Source: CAZZKE01 sp964655005 (lineage in GTDB: Bacteria > Pseudomonadota > Alphaproteobacteria > Rhodospirillales > JABHCV01). Taken from it: 7,825 bases of DNA. This document shows, one piece after another, positions 5,364 through 7,825 of this stretch (position 1 is the first letter of the stretch; every line of letters begins with the position of its first letter). The position numbers and the translations under genes are program-made. The stretch covers positions 1 to 7,825 of the forward strand of contig CAZZKE010000099.1 in assembly GCA_964655005.1 (NCBI GenBank). Reading direction: 5' to 3'. The notes under the pieces were generated by a model. That model ran no database searches, was not told the origin of the DNA, and saw nothing but the letters and a program-made list of their open reading frames with translations.

Positions 5364-5717
5364 ATGGCTATTTCAAGTATCCTGTCCGCCGCCGTCTCCG
5401 GCCTCGCAAACGCATCGTTGCGGGTAGCGGTCAGCGCCGACAACCTGGCCAATGTCAACACGCCGGGTTTTCGAGCCAAGGAAGTCCGGTCCTCGACCAT
5501 CGTGACCAGGCCGGCCACTGGCTCCGGTTTTGCCGCCGGCGGAATCACCGGAGTGCTGAGGACGACCACCGGCCCGACGTTGGTGAACGGCTCCAACGTC
5601 GATGTGGCCGCGGAATTTATCAATTTGACCATGGCCACCCTTGCTTACAAGGCGAACCTTCAGGTCATCGCCACCGGCCAGGAACTGGCCCGGGAAGTGA
5701 TCGATATCAAAGCCTGA
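5364..5717 (+). CDS. Short flagellar basal-body rod-like protein (FlgC-like)
   Basis: This 117-residue protein belongs to the flagellar rod/hook superfamily. The N-terminal helix contains the hallmark SADNLANVNTPGF (24-36, family form ANNLANxxTxGF). The C-terminal helix NVDVAAEFINLTMATLAYKANLQVIATGQE (about 78-107) corresponds to the rod C-terminal domain, where N/D-x-x-x-E and Y-x-x-N-x-x-V-I are typical. The two helices normally pack into the coiled-coil tube of the axial structure. It is somewhat shorter than usual FlgC (about 135-145), with a reduced middle region. It stands alone without flgB, fliE or other basal-body genes nearby, so it is probably a paralogue or accessory rod protein rather than the main FlgC. 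The start is fixed because a stop (TGA, 5349-5351) lies just upstream. The Shine-Dalgarno is poor. Confidence 0.85.
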   Translation: MAISSILSAAVSGLANASLRVAVSADNLANVNTPGFRAKEVRSSTIVTRPATGSGFAAGGITGVLRTTTGPTLVNGSNVDVAAEFINLTMATLAYKANLQVIATGQELAREVIDIKA

Positions 5718-5732
5718 CATCAGGCGGCGGCA

Positions 5733-5761
5733 TTAACAAATTGTTTGCAGTCGCGTATTAT
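5733..5761 (+). promoter_or_regulatory. Near-consensus sigma70-type promoter for the Panacea gene
   Basis: TTAACA (5733-5738) and TATTAT (5756-5761) each match 5 of 6 consensus bases with the ideal 17-base spacer. Transcription would start near 5768, about 40 bases before the ATG at 5809, giving this gene its own transcript separate from the flagellar-like gene. Confidence 0.65.
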
Positions 5762-5808
5762 ATTCCCTGGTTCATGATACACTGGAAAGCGCGGGGAAAG
5801 CTTGGACA

Positions 5809-6333
5809 ATGCCGGCAGCCGTTTATTCGACATTTGATATCGTGCTTTGGTTCAACGATGTGGCGCTGGACCGGAACGAATATCTGCAACCGCAGAAACT
5901 GCATCGTCTGTTGTATCTGTCACAGGCCTATTTTGCGGTCGCCTACGGCGGTCGGAAACTGATGCCGGCGGTTTTCGTCGCCGATGAAATGGGGCCGATC
6001 GAGCCTAATATCTACACGGCTTACGCCAAGGCGGCCCCGAATATAGAACCGGAACTGTTCCTGCCCGAGGATGTCGAGGCATTTATAACCGGTATCTGGC
6101 GGCGTTTCGGCAATCAGTCGGCCGACAGCCTGACCCGTCTTTGCAGGGACACCATTGCTTACAAACAGGCCCTGCGGCGGGGTGACCGCGCCGAGATCAG
6201 CCACGAGGCCATGCAGCTTTCATTTATTCGGGCGGATCGGGCGCCGGCCCTGGACCAGGTGATCAAGCCCAAGGTGATGCGTTCGCAGTCGGGCCGGCCG
6301 GTAACGGTCAAGGCATGGGTCCCGGGCGGCTGA
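5809..6333 (+). CDS. Panacea domain (DUF4065, SocA/GepA-like) protein
   Basis: This 174-residue protein carries a Panacea domain at about residues 6-125. The family core is visible: FDIVLWFND, then LQPQKLHRLLYLSQAYFAVAYG (26-47), an aromatic/acidic strand ending VADEMGPIEPNIY (57-69, the G-P-[VI] turn), and SADSLTRLCRDTIAYKQALRRGDRAEISHEAM near the end. Panacea proteins are best known as antitoxins that neutralise many unrelated toxins, and as SocA of Caulobacter, a proteolysis adaptor for the toxin SocB. The extra 45-residue tail is basic and ends TVKAWVPGG. A GGGGAAAG sequence upstream of the ATG is an acceptable Shine-Dalgarno. No toxin-sized gene flanks it: the neighbours are a flagellar rod-like protein and a transporter binding protein. 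Its job as an antitoxin is therefore not supported by context, and a housekeeping adaptor role is possible. Confidence 0.88.
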   Translation: MPAAVYSTFDIVLWFNDVALDRNEYLQPQKLHRLLYLSQAYFAVAYGGRKLMPAVFVADEMGPIEPNIYTAYAKAAPNIEPELFLPEDVEAFITGIWRRFGNQSADSLTRLCRDTIAYKQALRRGDRAEISHEAMQLSFIRADRAPALDQVIKPKVMRSQSGRPVTVKAWVPGG

Positions 6334-6372
6334 CGGCACCCTGAATTACCGTTTTATTTCGATTTACTGTTG

Positions 6373-6384
6373 CGGGAAATCCCG
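6373..6384 (+). promoter_or_regulatory. Short palindrome upstream of the binding-protein gene
   Basis: CGGGA-AA-TCCCG is a perfect dyad 80 bases before the ATG at 6464. A weak -35/-10 pair overlaps it (TTGCGG at 6370, TAACAT at 6392, 16-base spacer). An operator function for a transcription factor is possible but unproven. Confidence 0.3.
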
Positions 6385-6414
6385 ACTGCGGTAACATGTC
6401 GTATATCTCAAGAA

Positions 6415-6454
6415 GACGCCTTCAGGCGTCCGCCACCACCACCACCAGGGAGGA
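6415..6454 (+). promoter_or_regulatory. Leader hairpin, CCA repeat and strong Shine-Dalgarno
   Basis: GACGCC-TTCA-GGCGTC (6415-6430) is a perfect tetraloop hairpin. It is followed by five tandem CCA triplets (6433-6447) and then GGGAGGA (6448-6454), nine bases before the ATG at 6464. The hairpin and an unstructured pyrimidine-rich spacer leave the ribosome site open, as expected for a very abundant periplasmic protein. Confidence 0.55.
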
Positions 6455-6463
6455 TATATTTTC

Positions 6464-7711
6464 ATGTCAAAACATAGCAAGTTTGTCGCCGTGCTGACGA
6501 TGGCTACTGCCGTCGGCGTGCTCGCGACCGGCCCGGCACAGGCCAAGGTAGAAGGGGACACTATTACCCTCGGCGCGGCGCTGTCGTTCACCGGCAAGTA
6601 TTCCAGCAACGGCAAGCACACCAAGAACGGATATGAACTGGCCGTCAAGAAGGTCAACGAAAAGGGCGGCGTCACCGTCGGCGGCAAGAAATACAAACTC
6701 GCCGTCAAATACTATGACGATGAATCAACCCCGGCGCGAGGCGCCCAGTTGGTCGAGCGGCTGATTAAGCAGGACGGCATTCAGTTTATGCTGGGGCCGT
6801 ATGGTTCCGGCCTGACCAAGGCCATGGCGCCGGTCAGCGAGAAATACGGCATCCCCATGGTTGAAGGCAACGGCGCTTCGCGTTCGCTGTTTAACAAGGG
6901 TTACAAGTACCTGTTTGCGGTGCTCTCCACATCCGAACAGTATCTTGCCGAATCAATCAATCTGGCGGCTCAGAACGCCGGCAAGATCGGCAAAAAGGCG
7001 GATGACATAAAAGTCGCACTGGCCATGGAGAACGATCCATTTTCGCAGGATATCCGCGCCGGCGTTTTGGATGACGCCAAGAAGTACAACATGAAAGTCA
7101 TCATCGATGACAAGTTGCCCAAGGAACTGAACGACATGACGGCGACGCTGACCAAGGTCAAGGCGTTGAAGCCCGATATTCTGGTCGTTTCCGGCCATTC
7201 CAAAGGGGCCGCCCTGGTGATCCGTCAACTCGACCAGATGAAGGTCAACGTGCCGATGCTGGCGATCACCCATTGCGAAGCCGCCAAGATCCAGGACAAA
7301 TTCCCCGGCAAGTCGGATTATACCCTGTGCGCGACCCAGTGGGCCGCCAGCATGGCTTATTCCGACAAGTGGTTCGGCACGGCGGCACAATACGCCGACC
7401 TGTTCCGGGCGACCTATGACGGCTATACGGTGGTACCTTATCAGGCCGCCGAATCGTCGGCGGCGGTGCTGGTTTATGTGGATGCCTTGCAGCGCGCCAA
7501 GTCATTAAGCCCGGCGGACGTTCGCGACGCCCTGGCGGCGACCGATATGCAGACCTTCTACGGCAATATAAAATTTGCCAAGGCCGGCAACAATACCGCC
7601 AAGCCGATGGCCCTGCGGCAGATCATTAACGGGAAATACGTCGTCGTGGCGCCCGCCAAATGGGCCGAAAAGCCCGTTGTATTCCCCATGCCGACCTGGG
7701 ATAAACGCTAA
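6464..7711 (+). CDS. Branched-chain amino-acid-type ABC transporter substrate-binding protein
   Basis: This 415-residue periplasmic binding protein is of the LivJ/LivK type (type 1 periplasmic fold, Peripla_BP_6). It captures a ligand and delivers it to an inner-membrane ABC importer of the hydrophobic amino-acid uptake class. A Sec signal peptide is clear: MSKHSK, a hydrophobic core, and AQA before a cut at about residue 27. The mature protein begins with VEGDTITLGAALSFTGKYSSNGK, the family ligand-loop start, then GYELAVKKVNEKGG, YYDDESTPARGAQLVERLI, and FMLGPYGSGLTKAMAPVSEKYGIP (the hinge and second ligand loop). Cys271 and Cys289 could form a disulfide. Its length is normal. The exact ligand cannot be read from sequence: branched-chain amino acids, amides, urea or aromatic compounds are all possible in this family. 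Permease and ATPase genes are expected downstream but lie outside the window. A strong hairpin follows the stop. Confidence 0.93.
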   Translation: MSKHSKFVAVLTMATAVGVLATGPAQAKVEGDTITLGAALSFTGKYSSNGKHTKNGYELAVKKVNEKGGVTVGGKKYKLAVKYYDDESTPARGAQLVERLIKQDGIQFMLGPYGSGLTKAMAPVSEKYGIPMVEGNGASRSLFNKGYKYLFAVLSTSEQYLAESINLAAQNAGKIGKKADDIKVALAMENDPFSQDIRAGVLDDAKKYNMKVIIDDKLPKELNDMTATLTKVKALKPDILVVSGHSKGAALVIRQLDQMKVNVPMLAITHCEAAKIQDKFPGKSDYTLCATQWAASMAYSDKWFGTAAQYADLFRATYDGYTVVPYQAAESSAAVLVYVDALQRAKSLSPADVRDALAATDMQTFYGNIKFAKAGNNTAKPMALRQIINGKYVVVAPAKWAEKPVVFPMPTWDKR

Positions 7712-7728
7712 ATTTTGTGCGGACCAAA

Positions 7729-7773
7729 GGCTCGCCTTCGCCGGTTCCGGCGGGGCGGGCCGGGTCCCGTTTT
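7729..7773 (+). terminator. Large hairpin with T-run after the binding-protein gene
   Basis: GGCTCGCC (7729-7736) pairs with GGCGGGCC (7754-7761) through one G-U, and encloses a perfect CGCCGG-TT-CCGGCG (7739-7752). Together they make a nearly continuous hairpin of about 13-14 pairs. A second short stem, CGGG/CCCG (7756-7759/7766-7769), competes with it and ends directly at TTTT (7770-7773). This may be a Rho-independent terminator. It may also be a partial terminator and mRNA-protecting hairpin, of the kind often found after abundant binding-protein genes at the head of transport operons. Confidence 0.6.
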
Positions 7774-7825
7774 ATACCAAGTTGCAGAAAGAATGACCCA
7801 TAGAGATCGTCACAGCAGTCCTTCG

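Noticed and set aside
5348..5962. Plus-strand 204-codon frame
   Set aside because: It crosses the rod-like gene out of frame, the Panacea promoter and the Panacea start. The genes in the other frame have recognisable domains.
6433..6447. Tandem CCA triplets as a CRISPR or larger repeat array
   Set aside because: This is a single five-copy triplet run with no spacers. It is a leader microsatellite only.
7793..7825. Possible start of a downstream plus-strand gene (ATG at 7793)
   Set aside because: Only 11 codons are visible (MTHRDRHSSPS), they do not resemble a LivH/LivM start, and the ribosome site is weak. The next gene may start later.

Overview
The window looks like chromosomal DNA of a free-living alphaproteobacterium, probably of the Rhodospirillales type. 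This is inferred from the GC-rich coding regions, the alphaproteobacterial style of the small lipoproteins, a solo flagellar rod-like gene, a SocA-like Panacea protein, and a branched-chain amino-acid binding protein ahead of a probable transport locus. No rRNA, tRNA, CRISPR array, insertion sequence or phage gene was seen.

Layout. Positions 19-577 (minus) hold a HigBA-type toxin-antitoxin module. The antitoxin is intact. The toxin frame appears broken near its 5' end by one extra base in a C5 run. Positions 578-882 are an AT-richer stretch with no convincing gene, apart from the higBA promoter/operator candidate. Positions 883-2079 (minus) encode glutaryl-CoA dehydrogenase (lysine/tryptophan/aromatic degradation). 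Just upstream on the same strand is an unknown single-pass membrane protein (2106-2777).

A divergent intergenic region (2778-2874) starts a plus-strand envelope cluster: a small Cys-rich lipoprotein (2875-3264), a glycine-zipper 17-kDa-antigen-type lipoprotein (3322-3825), and a membrane-anchored alpha/beta hydrolase of the BEM46/ABHD13 type (3845-4657). Their spacing suggests co-transcription.

A strong TATAAT promoter at about 4695 then opens a roughly 140-nt leader with three hairpins. It leads to an unknown 140-aa protein (4848-5270), followed by a short flagellar rod/hook-type protein (5364-5717). A near-consensus sigma70-type promoter (5733-5761) drives a stand-alone Panacea (DUF4065/SocA-like) protein (5809-6333). 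No toxin-like gene sits beside it.

The window closes with a periplasmic branched-chain amino-acid-type binding protein (6464-7711), which has a hairpin-containing leader, a strong Shine-Dalgarno, and a large hairpin followed by a T-run just after its stop. The rest of the transport operon, if present, lies beyond the window.

Most of the window is ordinary. The points most worth a second look are the disrupted higB, the orphan Panacea gene, and the structured leader with its unknown-protein/rod-like pair.
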